DNA of 64,000 nucleotides from Longitalea arenae (lineage in GTDB: Bacteria; Bacteroidota; Bacteroidia; Chitinophagales; Chitinophagaceae). The DNA is taken from the NCBI RefSeq assembly GCF_016924755.1, contig NZ_JAFFJX010000010.1, positions 124,001-188,000 on the forward strand. Reading direction: 5' to 3'. Position 1 is the first letter of the stretch. Each line of letters begins with the position of its first letter. The notes under the pieces were generated by a model. The model was not told the origin of the DNA, made no database searches, and saw only the letters and a program-made list of their open reading frames with translations. The position numbers and the translations under genes are program-made. Shown here one piece after another: positions 1-9,152 of this stretch.

Positions 1-1812
1 GGTATGATGATCGGTACCGACTCCCATACGCCCAATGCCGGTGGTTTAGGTATGATCGCCATCGGTGTAGGTGGTGCTGATGCAGTGGACGTAATGGCTG
101 GTTTGCCCTGGGAGCTTAAAATGCCCAAACTCATCGGTGTTAAATTAACCGGTAAAATGAGTGGTTGGACAGCCGCCAAGGATGTGATCCTGAAAGTGGC
201 TGGTATCCTTACCGTAAAAGGTGGTACCGGTGCCATCGTTGAATATTTTGGGGAAGGCGCCGACAGCCTGAGCGCTACCGGTAAAGCTACCATCTGTAAC
301 ATGGGTGCTGAAATTGGGGCTACCTGCTCATTGTTCGCCTATGACGAAAAGATGGCCAGTTACCTGAGCGCTACCGGCCGTGAAGATGTAGCTTACCTGG
401 CTACTCAGATCAAAGAGCACCTGCGTCCTGATGAAGAAGTATACGCTGATCCTGCCAAATATTACGATCAGTTAATCGAGATCAACCTCGATGAGCTGGA
501 ACCATATGTGAACGGTCCGTTTACACCAGACCTCGCTTGGCCCATTTCCAAATTTGCTGAAGCTGTGAAAGCCAACGATTGGCCACAACGGCTGGAAGTA
601 GCCCTGATCGGTTCCTGCACCAACTCTTCTTATGAAGATATCAGCCGCTCTGCCTCACTGGCAAAACAGGCGATCGATAAGAACCTGAAAGCAAAAGCTG
701 AATTCACGATCACACCTGGTTCTGAGGTGGTTCGCTATACTATTGAAAAAGACGGATTCCTCGATACTTTCGACAAGATCGGTGGCATCGTGCTGGCCAA
801 TGCCTGCGGTCCCTGTATCGGTCAATGGGCCCGTCATATCGACGATCCCAAACGTAAGAACTCCATCATCACATCGTTTAACCGCAACTTCGCAAAACGC
901 AATGACGGTCTGGCTTCCACCCACGCATTTGTAGCCTCGCCCGAGATCGTAACTGCATTTGCTATTGCCGGTGACCTCACCTTCAACCCGTTAAAAGATA
1001 AACTGAAGAACGAAGACGGTAAAGAAGTCATGCTTGATGAGCCAACCGGTATGGAATTACCGCCCAAAGGTTTTTCTGTGGAAGATCCCGGTTACCAGGC
1101 GCCTGCAGTGGATGGCAGCGGTGTTCAGGTAAAAGTGGCTCCTGATTCACAACGTCTGCAATTATTGGAACCATTTGCTGCCTGGGAAGGCACCGACCTG
1201 AAAGGGTTGAAGCTGCTGATCAAGGCAAAAGGCAAGTGTACAACTGACCATATCTCCATGGCTGGTCCCTGGTTAAAATTCCGCGGCCACCTCGATAATA
1301 TCAGTAACAATATGCTGATCGGTGCGGTGAACTTCTTTAACGACGAAACCGATAAAGTAAAGAACCAGCTGACCGGCGAATACGGTGCGGTTCCTGCTAC
1401 CCAACGTGCTTACAAAGCGGCAGGCATCGGTTCTGTTGTAGTTGGCGATGAGAACTACGGTGAAGGCTCCAGCCGCGAGCACGCTGCTATGGAACCCCGT
1501 CACCTGGGCGTTCGCGCGATCGTGGTAAGAAGCTTTGCCCGTATTCACGAAACCAACCTGAAAAAACAGGGTATGCTGGCATTGACCTTCGCTAACAAGG
1601 AAGACTACGATAAAGTACAGGAAGACGATAGCATTGATATTGTTGGACTGGCATCTTTTGCGCCTGGCAAACCATTGACCATGGTATTGAACCACAAAAA
1701 CGGCAGCAAGGATGAAATAACGCTGAACCATACCTACAATAAACAACAGATCGAGTGGTTTAAAGCAGGTGGTGCGTTGAACGTTATCCGTTCTCAATTC
1801 GCGAAGAAATAA
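1..1812 (+). CDS. acn: Aconitate hydratase, 5' truncated by window edge
   Basis: TCA-cycle enzyme interconverting citrate and isocitrate in the cytoplasm with a [4Fe-4S] cluster. The reading frame is open from base 1, so the N-terminus lies outside the window; about 603 residues are visible. Seen, numbering from the first ATG at base 4: DSHTPN near residue 6, the three cluster cysteines (GSCTNSS near 203 and CGPC near 267), [10 protein letters not shown], and the C-terminal swivel motif [14 protein letters not shown] near 486. The spacing and the motif set match the mitochondrial-type aconitase of about 750 residues, common in Bacteroidota, so roughly 150 residues are missing. A strong terminator follows. 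Confidence 0.97.
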   Translation, partial: GMMIGTDSHTPNAGGLGMIAIGVGGADAVDVMAGLPWELKMPKLIGVKLTGKMSGWTAAKDVILKVAGILTVKGGTGAIVEYFGEGADSLSATGKATICNMGAEIGATCSLFAYDEKMASYLSATGREDVAYLATQIKEHLRPDEEVYADPAKYYDQLIEINLDELEPYVNGPFTPDLAWPISKFAEAVKANDWPQRLEVALIGSCTNSSYEDISRSASLAKQAIDKNLKAKAEFTITPGSEVVRYTIEKDGFLDTFDKIGGIVLANACGPCIGQWARHIDDPKRKNSIITSFNRNFAKRNDGLASTHAFVASPEIVTAFAIAGDLTFNPLKDKLKNEDGKEVMLDEPTGMELPPKGFSVEDPGYQAPAVDGSGVQVKVAPDSQRLQLLEPFAAWEGTDLKGLKLLIKAKGKCTTDHISMAGPWLKFRGHLDNISNNMLIGAVNFFNDETDKVKNQLTGEYGAVPATQRAYKAAGIGSVVVGDENYGEGSSREHAAMEPRHLGVRAIVVRSFARIHETNLKKQGMLALTFANKEDYDKVQEDDSIDIVGLASFAPGKPLTMVLNHKNGSKDEITLNHTYNKQQIEWFKAGGALNVIRSQFAKK

Positions 1813-1840
1813 GCCTGATCGCTTATTTGAACATACTAAG

Positions 1841-1878
1841 AGAGCAAAGTGAGTTCCGTACTCCTTTGCTCTTTTTTA
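1841..1878 (+). terminator. Rho-independent terminator after aconitase
   Basis: Nine-base stem AGAGCAAAG (1841-1849) pairs with CTTTGCTCT (1864-1872), with an inner GAG/CTC extension, followed by a T-run. It lies 28 bp after the aconitase stop. Confidence 0.85.
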
Positions 1879-1998
1879 TTGCTTCGCTTCGGGCAGAGAT
1901 TCGCGTGAGCTTTTTTGACGAATGGTTACCATTGAATGCATCTTCTGCTGTACATTACATTTTTTCCATTTACAGCACTTATAATTAAAACACTGCCA

Positions 1999-3120
1999 AT
2001 GATGCGCTTCCTAATACCAACACTGTTACTGCTTCACCTGTTCGGCAGCGGTTTTTCGCAATCCGCATCGAAAAAGACCGGTAATGCACAAGCCCTGAAC
2101 GTAATTGCCTATTATGCCGGTCAGGCTGCCCAGGTCGACAGTTTTGCGGCCGAAAAGCTGACGCATATCATCTTCAGCTTTTGTCATTTGAAAGGCAATC
2201 AGCTGGCGGTGGATAATGCCGGTGACACCGCAACCATTCAGCGGCTGGTAGGGCTGAAGAAAAGAAATCCCCGATTAAAGGTATTGTTGTCCCTGGGTGG
2301 ATGGGGCGGTTGTGAAACCTGCTCCGATGTGTTTTCTACCGACAAAGGGCGTGAGGAGTTTTCCCGCTCGGTAAAAGGACTGCTGGATTATTTCAAGGCG
2401 GATGGGATTGACCTCGATTGGGAATATCCTGCGATCTCGGGTTATCCGGGCCACCGGTTCGTGCCGGAAGACAAACCCAATTTCACCAAACTGGTGGTAT
2501 CGTTGCGTAAGGCGATCGGCCCAAAAAACGTTATCAGTTTTGCAGCCGGCGGTTTCACCCAATTTCTGCAGGAAAGTATCGAATGGAAAAAAGTGATGCC
2601 CGTCATTGATATGGTCAATTTAATGACCTACGACCTCGTAAATGGCTTTAGTACCGTTACCGGCCACCATACACCCATTTATTCAACACCACAACAAAAA
2701 GAATCGGCTGATAATGCTATCCGTTTCCTGGATTCTATCGGCATTCCCCGGAACAAAATGGTGATCGGTGCGGCTTTCTATGCACGTATTTTTGAAAACG
2801 TAGATAGCGTCAATAACGGCTTGTACCAGGCTGGTAAGTTCAAACGAGGCGTGCCTTTTAGAAATTATCCGACGGTATTTGCGCCAGACAGTGGTTATGT
2901 ATATCACTGGGATCCGGTAGCGCGGGCGCCCTGGATGTATAATGCATCAAAGAAATTGTTCGTAACCTATGATGATACCACATCGATGCGGCTTAAAACT
3001 GCCTATGCCACCGATCAAAAGCTCAATGGAATTATGTTCTGGCAATTGGGTGAGGATACGTTTACCAATGGGTTGCTGGACGTTATTTATGATGAGAAAG
3101 TGAAGACGATAAGCAAGTAA
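1999..3120 (+). CDS. Secreted glycoside hydrolase family 18 (chitinase-like)
   Basis: Predicted exported hydrolase of beta-1,4-linked GlcNAc polymers (chitin) or of related glycans. Seen: hydrophobic signal peptide (MRFLIPTLLLLHLFGSGFSQ), SLGGWGG near residues 97-103, and the GH18 catalytic signature DGIDLDWEYP near 135-144, whose Glu is the acid/base. The late motif MTYD and a C-terminal MFWQLGED tryptophan strand fit the single TIM barrel of about 370 residues; no carbohydrate-binding or T9SS domain is visible. The frame is open back to an ATG at 1936, but the tandem ATGs at 1999/2002 begin a normal signal peptide, so I chose 1999. Chitin use is typical of this family of bacteria, but the exact substrate is inferred. 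Confidence 0.9.
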   Translation: MMRFLIPTLLLLHLFGSGFSQSASKKTGNAQALNVIAYYAGQAAQVDSFAAEKLTHIIFSFCHLKGNQLAVDNAGDTATIQRLVGLKKRNPRLKVLLSLGGWGGCETCSDVFSTDKGREEFSRSVKGLLDYFKADGIDLDWEYPAISGYPGHRFVPEDKPNFTKLVVSLRKAIGPKNVISFAAGGFTQFLQESIEWKKVMPVIDMVNLMTYDLVNGFSTVTGHHTPIYSTPQQKESADNAIRFLDSIGIPRNKMVIGAAFYARIFENVDSVNNGLYQAGKFKRGVPFRNYPTVFAPDSGYVYHWDPVARAPWMYNASKKLFVTYDDTTSMRLKTAYATDQKLNGIMFWQLGEDTFTNGLLDVIYDEKVKTISK

Positions 3121-3187
3121 GCGAGTGGCAAGTAGGGCATGGGCTTTACCTGCGGAATTCAAAAAAGTATTTGAACAACCGATACCG

Positions 3188-3256
3188 GCACTTGTAACCC
3201 GTGAACCTGGAACTTGTAACCTGGAACCTGAGACCGGTAACCGGAAACGGTAACTG
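3188..3256. repeat. Spacer word repeat (CTTGTAACCTGGAACCTG family)
   Basis: Tandem variants of the words CTTGTAACC, GAACCTGG and CCGGTAACCGG fill the spacer between the chitinase and the phosphoesterase. The same word family recurs at 17318, 47045 and 48040. Confidence 0.7.
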
Positions 3257-3279
3257 CCTGCCAAACAGAGAACTTGGTG

Positions 3280-3786
3280 CTAAGTAGCAATCGCTCTACC
3301 CCCTAATTCTATCACCTCACAATCTTTCATATTACTTCCATCAATAACAAAGCGGATCAGGGTGCGCACTTTGTGCCAGCCCTGCATTCCTGCTGCGCCG
3401 GGATTTATATGCAGGCATTGCAATTTATCATCGAATATTACCTTCAGAATATGAGAGTGCCCGCAAATGAAAAGCTGGGGCGGATCAGCCGTTAACAGTT
3501 TTTTTACCGCGGGATTGTATTTGGGCGGATAGCCGCCAATATGGATCATGAACACCTTCACCTCTTCGCAGGTAAAGCGTAGTTGCTCAGGATAAACAGT
3601 ACGGATATCCTGCCCGTCGATATTTCCATATACACCTTTCAAAGGCTTGAAAGCAGCCAGTTTGTTAGCCAGTGCGATATTACCGAAATCACCGGCATGC
3701 CAGATCTCATCGCAATTGTCAAAATGTTTGAAAACTGCTTCATCCAGATAACCATGTGTGTCGGAGATCAAGCCTATTCGTTTCAT
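3280..3786 (-). CDS. YfcE/MJ0936-family metallophosphoesterase
   Basis: Small cytoplasmic calcineurin-like phosphodiesterase (168 residues, the usual size for the YfcE family). Metal ligands are visible in order: SDTHG (residues 7-11), GDFGN (about 32), GNID (about 55), and GHSH (about 112), followed by NPGAAG. Members hydrolyse model phosphodiesters in vitro; the physiological substrate is not known from sequence. It lies convergent to the chitinase, and its 3' end is separated from that gene only by a word repeat. Upstream lies the SRPBCC gene on the same strand, separated by another repeat, so co-transcription is possible but not shown. Confidence 0.9.
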   Translation of the reverse strand: MKRIGLISDTHGYLDEAVFKHFDNCDEIWHAGDFGNIALANKLAAFKPLKGVYGNIDGQDIRTVYPEQLRFTCEEVKVFMIHIGGYPPKYNPAVKKLLTADPPQLFICGHSHILKVIFDDKLQCLHINPGAAGMQGWHKVRTLIRFVIDGSNMKDCEVIELGGRAIAT

Positions 3787-3857
3787 AAATGTTGAAATGT
3801 TAACGTAACGGCAGGTAGAGATGGCGGGGCGCTCTGCTCATCAGCTGTGGCATCCGC

Positions 3858-3902
3858 TATTCACCATTGACCATTGACCATTCACCATTGACCATTCACC
3901 AC
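3858..3902. repeat. Spacer word repeat (CCATTGACCATTCACC family)
   Basis: ATTCACC / ATTGACC 7-mers alternate in tandem about six times. The complement of the SRPBCC stop codon (3896-3898) lies inside a repeat word. The same words recur inverted at 42350-42385. Confidence 0.8.
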
Positions 3903-4339
3903 TGCGCTTCTTCTTCTGCCAGTTTTTTGATGCTGTCAAGGGTTTCTGCCCAGTTCTTTTCGGCATGGGCAAACATTACCTGGGATATGATATTGCTTTG
4001 TGTCATTTGTAATAGAACACCACTGCCATCAGGTGTAATGGTAAAGGTGATCACGGAGTAATTCTCCGGGCTGTCTTCCGTAGCGGAGAATACGCTCCAG
4101 TAATTGTAAGATAATGTTTGTTCTTTTTCCAGCGCTAACAAGGTGCCTTTGTCTTTTACCTCTTTGTCCTTATAATTAAAGGTGAATTCAATAGGACTTC
4201 CTATTTGCCAGTCGGTGACCATTTGAACACCCAGCCATTGTTCGATCCATTCGTTATCGGTTAAAACGGTCCATAGTTTCGAAGGGGGAGCATCTATATG
4301 TCTTTCTTTGGTAAGGATCAAATTCTTTTTCATCTGCAT
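3896..4339 (-). CDS. SRPBCC / AHSA1-like domain protein
   Basis: About 147 residues forming a START/Bet v1-type helix-grip fold, recognised from the opening ERHIDAPPSKLWTVLTD, the WLGVQMVTDWQIGSPIEF strand region and a C-terminal amphipathic helix (HAEKNWAETLDSIKKLAEE). Members of this branch (activator of Hsp90 ATPase homologue 1-like) bind hydrophobic ligands; no enzymatic residues can be pointed to. The frame extends to 4411, but the earlier residues are proline-rich and unlike the family, so the ATG at 4339 is preferred (4333 is also possible). Function is unknown. Confidence 0.75.
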   Translation of the reverse strand: MQMKKNLILTKERHIDAPPSKLWTVLTDNEWIEQWLGVQMVTDWQIGSPIEFTFNYKDKEVKDKGTLLALEKEQTLSYNYWSVFSATEDSPENYSVITFTITPDGSGVLLQMTQSNIISQVMFAHAEKNWAETLDSIKKLAEEEAQW

Positions 4340-4599
4340 ATTATTTAGTGGTTCGCCTGGTTCTTCGGGAATCGGGTCGCAAATTACCGGATTTTCCATT
4401 TTGCCCCCCAAATTTCAAAATTGCCTGGTTTAACCGGTATTTATTAACTTTATATCAACGATCATTGCTATGCCATTCTTTCGCAATTTTACATATTGGA
4501 TCGATAAGCGAAGCTGGAAATACGTTTTTCTGCTCAAAACGCTTGAACTTTCCCTATATAGTCCACGTTTCAAATCCTTAGTTACTGCTTGTCTGTAAA

Positions 4600-4660
4600 T
4601 GCTGGTGTATTGCATCAGCAAACTAGCACATCAGCAAATTTTCACATTATCAAATTATTG
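4600..4660. repeat. Spacer word repeat (CATCAGCAAACTAGCACATCAGC family)
   Basis: Words of the TAGCACATCAGCAAAT family followed by a TCACATTATCAAATTA word, immediately before the homogentisate dioxygenase start. Confidence 0.6.
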
Positions 4661-4662
4661 TT

Positions 4663-5820
4663 ATGCCATACTATTATAAATTGGGAAATATTCCACACAA
4701 GCGTCATACCCAGTTTCATAAAGCAGACGGTTCATTGTATGCAGAACAGCTGTTTTCCACCGAAGGGTTCTCCAATGATTATTCCCTGTTATACCATTGC
4801 CATCCACCTACCGATATCATTAAAACAGAACCTTCATACGATGTATCCCCAAAGGTTGCTGAAGAAAAAATGTTGAAGCACCGCAGTTTTGAAGGCTTTC
4901 ACATAAAACCGGCTATTGATTATTTGCAGAGCCGTACACCGGTGCTGGTGAATAATGATTGTCATATTGTACTGGCTGCGCCACAGGAAGGAATGCACGA
5001 TTATTACTTTAAGAATGCCGATGCCGATGAAATGATCTTTGTACATGAGGGCGCCGGCGTATTGCGCACCATGTATGGCGAATTGCCTTTCGGGTATGGC
5101 GATTACCTGGTAATACCCAGGGGTACCATTTACCAAATGCAATTCAAAGATGATAACAACCGCCTGTTCATCGTGGAATCGTTCAGTCCAATCAGGTTCC
5201 CAAAAAAGTATTTAAGCAAATATGGCCAGCTGCTGGAGCATTCTCCATTTTGCGAACGGGACATTCGCCCGCCGCAGAACCTGCCTACCTTCGATCAGAA
5301 AGGCGACTATCTCATCCGCACCAAAAAGCGGGGAATGATGTATAATCTGCATTACGGGCATCATCCGTTCGATATTGTAGGGTGGGACGGCTACTGTTAT
5401 CCGTTTGCTTTCAGCATTCATGATTTTGAACCCATCACCGGCCGCGTTCACCAGCCACCGCCTGTACACCAGACATTTGAGGCGAACAATTTTGTGGTAT
5501 GTTCATTTTGTCCGCGCCTGTTCGACTATCATCCGCAGTCGATACCCGCGCCGTATAATCACAGTAATATCGACAGCGATGAAGTGTTGTATTATGTGGA
5601 TGGGGATTTCATGAGCCGGAAAAATGTGACCCGTGGTATGATCACCCTGCATCCCGGTGGCATTCCGCATGGACCACATCCCGGCGCCGTAGAGAAAAGT
5701 ATCGGCGCAAAAGAAACAAAAGAACTGGCCGTGATGGTAGACACCTTCCATCCCTTACAACTGACGAAGGAAGCGCTGGAGATCGAGAATCCGAATTATA
5801 CGATGAGTTGGGCAGAGTAA
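4663..5820 (+). CDS. hmgA: Homogentisate 1,2-dioxygenase
   Basis: Cytoplasmic Fe(II) ring-cleaving dioxygenase converting homogentisate to maleylacetoacetate in tyrosine/phenylalanine catabolism. The 385-residue protein is shorter than the proteobacterial and human enzymes (about 430-445), as is usual in Bacteroidota. Seen: cupin-like N-half with VHEGAGVLRTMYGELPFGYGDY; C-half with GRVHQPPPVHQTFE, SDEVLYYVDGDF and HPGGIPHGPHPGA, where the conserved His and Glu provide the iron ligands. The ATG at 4663 gives the expected N-terminus (YYYKLGNIPHKRHTQF). The other catabolic genes are not adjacent. Confidence 0.95.
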   Translation: MPYYYKLGNIPHKRHTQFHKADGSLYAEQLFSTEGFSNDYSLLYHCHPPTDIIKTEPSYDVSPKVAEEKMLKHRSFEGFHIKPAIDYLQSRTPVLVNNDCHIVLAAPQEGMHDYYFKNADADEMIFVHEGAGVLRTMYGELPFGYGDYLVIPRGTIYQMQFKDDNNRLFIVESFSPIRFPKKYLSKYGQLLEHSPFCERDIRPPQNLPTFDQKGDYLIRTKKRGMMYNLHYGHHPFDIVGWDGYCYPFAFSIHDFEPITGRVHQPPPVHQTFEANNFVVCSFCPRLFDYHPQSIPAPYNHSNIDSDEVLYYVDGDFMSRKNVTRGMITLHPGGIPHGPHPGAVEKSIGAKETKELAVMVDTFHPLQLTKEALEIENPNYTMSWAE

Positions 5821-6124
5821 GGCACAATTAGCTGATTTGCTAATGTGCTTATTAGCTAATGAAATAGCTTACTTGAACAAAGGAAGGCCTGGATGATTTA
5901 GGCTTCCATTATTTTAGTTGTTTGTTCAGTAACCGGCTACCAGTTGCGGTTCCAGTCCATGACTAAAAATCGGCCATGAGGTTCGAGTGCGGTTTTGTCA
6001 ACTTCCCGAGGCTTTACCGCTTACACCATAGCTTCAGCGACGGTACATGTAGCAAGCAGTTATGCAGCGTACCGCGTATTCCTTAGCAAATCATCGAATT
6101 AGCACATCAGCAGATTATAAATGA
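5821..6124. other. Spacer with inverted word repeats around a 200-bp unique centre
   Basis: No gene is supported here. Left arm 5826-5875 carries GCTGATTTGCTAATGTGC-type words; right arm 6084-6118 carries the inverted words (TTAGCACATCAGC). The centre holds a hairpin-like GGAAGGCCT/AGGCTTCC (5882-5908) followed by an AT-rich stretch, and about 150 bp in which nothing is recognised. Confidence 0.55.
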
Positions 6125-6158
6125 TCGTCTGCCTATAAAAAGGCAGGCGATTTTTTTT
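6125..6158 (+). terminator. Rho-independent terminator before the tetR-efflux operon
   Basis: TCGTCTGCCT (6125-6134) pairs with AGGCAGGCGA (6141-6150), one G-T pair, loop ATAAAA, then eight Ts. It insulates the efflux operon from upstream transcription. Confidence 0.85.
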
Positions 6159-6168
6159 GCAAAAAATG

Positions 6169-6200
6169 TTGGCAGTATCGATATTTTGGTTATACCTTTG
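6169..6200 (+). promoter_or_regulatory. Bacteroidota-type promoter of the tetR-efflux operon
   Basis: A -33 TTG (6169-6171) and a -7 TACCTTTG (6193-6200) are separated by 21 bp, fitting the Bacteroidota consensus TTG-N19-21-TAnnTTTG. The TetR operator starts 2 bp downstream, so a bound repressor would cover the transcription start. Confidence 0.75.
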
Positions 6201-6201
6201 T

Positions 6202-6221
6202 GTTTAACCAAATGGTTAAAC
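6202..6221. promoter_or_regulatory. TetR operator O1
   Basis: Perfect inverted repeat GTTTAACCA-AA-TGGTTAAAC, three bases before the GTG start of the regulator. A 17/20 copy occurs with the same spacing before tolC (6858-6877). Confidence 0.75.
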
Positions 6222-6224
6222 TTT

Positions 6225-6842
6225 GTGGCTAAAGTAACAAAAAACGATACAAGTACCGAAGAGAGGATCCTGGCAGCTGCCAAACAGGTATTTATGGAGA
6301 AGGGGCTCGATGGCGCGCGTATGCAGGACATCGCTGATAAAGCAGGCATTAACAAGGCTTTATTGCACTATTATTTCCGCAGTAAGGATAAATTGTTCGA
6401 GCGCATCTTTATTGAAGAAGCGCAAAAATTCATGCCCAAGGTTACGACCATTATGCTGTCGGAAATGCCGCTGTTTGAAAAGATTGAAAAATTTATGGGC
6501 GAATATATCGATACCCTGGCGCAAAATCCGCTGCTGGCCAACTTTATCCTGAATGAGATCAACCGGAACCCGAAGGACATGATGAAAAAGATCTGGGGAA
6601 ACCACCGGCCACCGGTTGATAAAGTAGAAGAGCACCTGGCGAAGCTGATAAAAAAAGGAGAGATAAAACCGATCAAGGCGTATGAGCTCCTGATCAATAT
6701 GGTCTCTCTCTGCATTTTTCCCTTTATGGCAAGGCCGATGGTGCAATGGGTCACCAGAACGAATGATGAAGAGTTTATTGAAATGATGGAACAACGTAAG
6801 AAGTCGGTAGTCAGGTTTGTTATTGATTCAATTAAGAAATAA
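6225..6842 (+). CDS. TetR/AcrR-family repressor of the efflux operon
   Basis: DNA-binding repressor of 205 residues. The N-terminal helix-turn-helix is visible (ERILAAAKQVFMEKGLDG, then MQDIADKAGINKALLHYYFRSKDKLF, about residues 13-60); the rest is the divergent ligand-binding helical domain. The frame could start at TTG 6186, but that would translate through the operator; the GTG at 6225 directly precedes AKVTKNDTST and keeps promoter and operator outside the gene. It is the first gene of the efflux operon, and operators before itself and before tolC indicate autoregulation plus control of the pump. The inducer is unknown. Confidence 0.9.
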   Translation: MAKVTKNDTSTEERILAAAKQVFMEKGLDGARMQDIADKAGINKALLHYYFRSKDKLFERIFIEEAQKFMPKVTTIMLSEMPLFEKIEKFMGEYIDTLAQNPLLANFILNEINRNPKDMMKKIWGNHRPPVDKVEEHLAKLIKKGEIKPIKAYELLINMVSLCIFPFMARPMVQWVTRTNDEEFIEMMEQRKKSVVRFVIDSIKK

Positions 6843-6857
6843 ATTTTTTTACCATGC

Positions 6858-6877
6858 AATTAACTAAATGGTTAAAC
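6858..6877. promoter_or_regulatory. TetR operator O2 before tolC
   Basis: AATTAACTAAATGGTTAAAC matches O1 at 17 of 20 positions, including the whole right half-site. It ends three bases before the ATG at 6881, the same offset as O1 to its start codon. This argues for 6881 rather than the ATG at 6854 as the tolC start. Confidence 0.65.
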
Positions 6878-6880
6878 CTT

Positions 6881-8152
6881 ATGATTAAATCCTGGGTAAC
6901 AATGGGGATGCTGCTGCTGGCCATGGCTGTGCAGGCGCAGGACAGCATCCGGCTTAGCCTTGAACAGGCCTACGATCTGGCCAGGCAACATTATCCGGTG
7001 ATCAAACAGAAAGACCTCGTTCGCCAGACTGCCAGTCTCACCGTCGAAAACCTGAGCAAGGGTTTCCTGCCGCAACTGACCATTTCAGGTCAGGCTACTT
7101 ATCAATCAGATGTGACCAGTGTACCTGTATCGATTCCCGGCATTAAAATAGATGCGCCCGAGAAAGACCAGTATAAGATCCAGGCAGAACTGAGTCAGCT
7201 GCTCTATGATGGCGGCAGCACGGCAGCTCAGAAAAATTGGCAGCATGCGAATGCTTTGGTGGAAGATCAACGGGCGGAAGTAGAATTATATAAAGTGAAG
7301 GACCGCATTAATCAGTTATACCTGGGAATTCTATTGCTGGACGAACAAATTAAACAGGTTGACCTGGTAAAAAAGGATATCCAGTTAGGCATTAAGCGCA
7401 TAGAAGCGCAGGTTAAGAATGGAACCGCTTTCCGGTCGAGCCAGTTAACCCTGGAAGCGGAACTGATGAAAAATGACCAGCGCATTATAGAGCTGAATGC
7501 TAACCGTAAAGGCCTGGTAGATGTACTATCGTTGTTCATTAACCGGCAGTTGCCGGCTACCGTACAACTGGAACAACCGGTATTGCCTGCAACCCTTGTG
7601 AAAGAAAGCATGGCCCGCCCCGAGTTGAAATTATTTAATTACCAGAGCGAATCATTCAAAGTGCAAAACCAGCTGGTAACTGCGAGGAACCGGCCACGTA
7701 CCAGTTTATTTGTGCAGGGAGGTTATGGCCGTCCCGGATTGAACATGCTGAAGAATGAGTTTGATTTCTTTTATATAGCAGGCGTACGGTTAAACTGGAG
7801 CCTGGGCAGTTTATATACTACCAAGCGGGAAAGAGAACTATTACAGGTGAACCAGCGCGTGGTGGATGTACAAAAAGAATTGTTCCTGCTTACCACCAAT
7901 ACCCAGTTGAAGCAACAGGAAGCCGAGCTGGAAAAGCTATCCCAATTGATCGAAAGCGATCAGCAGATCATTGGCATCAGGTCACAGGTAAAAGAGGCGG
8001 CCAATGCCCAATTGACGAATGGCGTGATCACTGTCAACGATTTTTTGAAAGAAGTGAATGCGGAAGACCAGGCGAGGCAATCGCTTATTGCACACCAGTT
8101 GCAACTTATTCAGGCCCGGATCAACTACCGCACTTTATCAGGTAATCAATAA
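6881..8152 (+). CDS. TolC-family outer-membrane efflux protein
   Basis: Outer-membrane channel of a tripartite exporter, 423 residues, close to the family norm. Seen: signal peptide (LLLAMAVQAQ), the TolC opening LSLEQAYDLARQHYPVIKQ, two internally similar halves of long helices (around residues 110-210 and 320-420), and RPELKLFNYQSESFKVQNQ starting the second repeat. It is preceded by a copy of the TetR operator and followed 56 bp later by the HlyD-type adaptor. The start at 6881 was chosen because 6854 would place the operator inside the coding sequence; this removes nine residues that mirror the operator-encoded string in front of tetR. Confidence 0.9.
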   Translation: MIKSWVTMGMLLLAMAVQAQDSIRLSLEQAYDLARQHYPVIKQKDLVRQTASLTVENLSKGFLPQLTISGQATYQSDVTSVPVSIPGIKIDAPEKDQYKIQAELSQLLYDGGSTAAQKNWQHANALVEDQRAEVELYKVKDRINQLYLGILLLDEQIKQVDLVKKDIQLGIKRIEAQVKNGTAFRSSQLTLEAELMKNDQRIIELNANRKGLVDVLSLFINRQLPATVQLEQPVLPATLVKESMARPELKLFNYQSESFKVQNQLVTARNRPRTSLFVQGGYGRPGLNMLKNEFDFFYIAGVRLNWSLGSLYTTKRERELLQVNQRVVDVQKELFLLTTNTQLKQQEAELEKLSQLIESDQQIIGIRSQVKEAANAQLTNGVITVNDFLKEVNAEDQARQSLIAHQLQLIQARINYRTLSGNQ

Positions 8153-8208
8153 TAATGACCGGGTCATGGCGCAAGACCGTGGCCGGTTGAAAGTCAAAAT
8201 AAAAGAAC

Positions 8209-9147
8209 ATGAACAAACTTATTGTGACCCTTACTGCTACGGCGATGCTTTTAGCAGCCTGTGATCGTAATGCCCCAAAATTCGATGCTTCAGGCACTTT
8301 TGAAGTAGACGAAGTGATCGTATCTGCTGAACAAACCGGAAAGATCTTATCGTTCAATGTATTTGAAGGACAAACAATTCCCCGCGAACAGGTGGTGGGC
8401 ATTATAGATGCCGAAAATCTGTCTTTGCAAAAAGAACAGATGCAGGCCAGTATTGAAGCCCTGCAGGAGAGAACCTATAGTGTGCAGCCGCAGATAAAAC
8501 TGCTGGAAGAACAGCTGGCGGTTCAACAATCGCAATTGAAGAACCTGCTGCATGAGCGTACCCGCATTGAAAACCTGTTGAAGCAGGATGCAGCCACAGG
8601 CAAACAACTGGATGATATTACTTCCCAGATAGAAGTATTGCAGAAACAGATGGGTGTTACCCGCCAACAGATCAATGTGCAGCGTACCAACACCAATACG
8701 CAGAACCGGTCGGTACTCAGTGAAAAGAAACCCCTGGAAAAAAGGGTGGCCCAACTGAGCGAGCAGATCGACAAGGCGAAGATCATTAACCCAGTGGATG
8801 GCACCGTTATTACCAAATATGCTGAAGCGGGCGAAGTAACAGCTGCTGGCAAGGCCCTGTACAAGATCGCTAACCTCGATACGCTTACCCTTCGCGCTTA
8901 TATTACTGGTACACAATTGCCACAGATCAAACTGAACCAATCCGTAAAAGTGATGATCGACAGCGGTGCGAAAGCTTACCGCGAATACCCCGGTACCATT
9001 ACCTGGATAAGTGATAAAGCGGAGTTCACCCCCAAGACCATACAAACGAAAGAAGAGCGGGCGAATCTGGTATATGCTATCAAAGTAAGGGTTAAAAATG
9101 ATGGGTATCTGAAGATAGGTATGTATGGTGAGGTGATCTTAAACTAA
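8209..9147 (+). CDS. HlyD/YbhG-like periplasmic adaptor, lipid-anchored
   Basis: Membrane fusion protein linking the ABC permeases to the TolC channel. 312 residues: lipoprotein signal peptide with lipobox LLAAC (Cys18), a biotinyl-lipoyl half-motif (GKILSFNVFEGQTI), a long coiled coil around residues 65-185, the second lipoyl half (INPVDGTVITKYAEAGE), then a beta-barrel domain ending GYLKIGMYGEVILN. The size and the simple layout resemble E. coli YbhG. Five base pairs separate it from the ATPase gene, indicating one transcript. Confidence 0.9.
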   Translation: MNKLIVTLTATAMLLAACDRNAPKFDASGTFEVDEVIVSAEQTGKILSFNVFEGQTIPREQVVGIIDAENLSLQKEQMQASIEALQERTYSVQPQIKLLEEQLAVQQSQLKNLLHERTRIENLLKQDAATGKQLDDITSQIEVLQKQMGVTRQQINVQRTNTNTQNRSVLSEKKPLEKRVAQLSEQIDKAKIINPVDGTVITKYAEAGEVTAAGKALYKIANLDTLTLRAYITGTQLPQIKLNQSVKVMIDSGAKAYREYPGTITWISDKAEFTPKTIQTKEERANLVYAIKVRVKNDGYLKIGMYGEVILN

Positions 9148-9152
9148 AACAC

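Noticed and set aside
3858-3902. Short tandem repeats as a phase-variable tract in the SRPBCC gene
   Set aside because: The repeat starts at the stop codon and does not alter the coding frame or the promoter, so phase variation of the protein is unlikely.
4430-4621. 63-codon minus-strand frame between SRPBCC and hmgA
   Set aside because: It has no signal or family match and overlaps the AT-rich region upstream of hmgA and a word repeat.
6854-6880. ATG 6854 as tolC start
   Set aside because: Nine extra codons coincide with the second TetR operator and have the same peptide as the untranslated operator in front of tetR; ATG 6881 gives a normal signal peptide.
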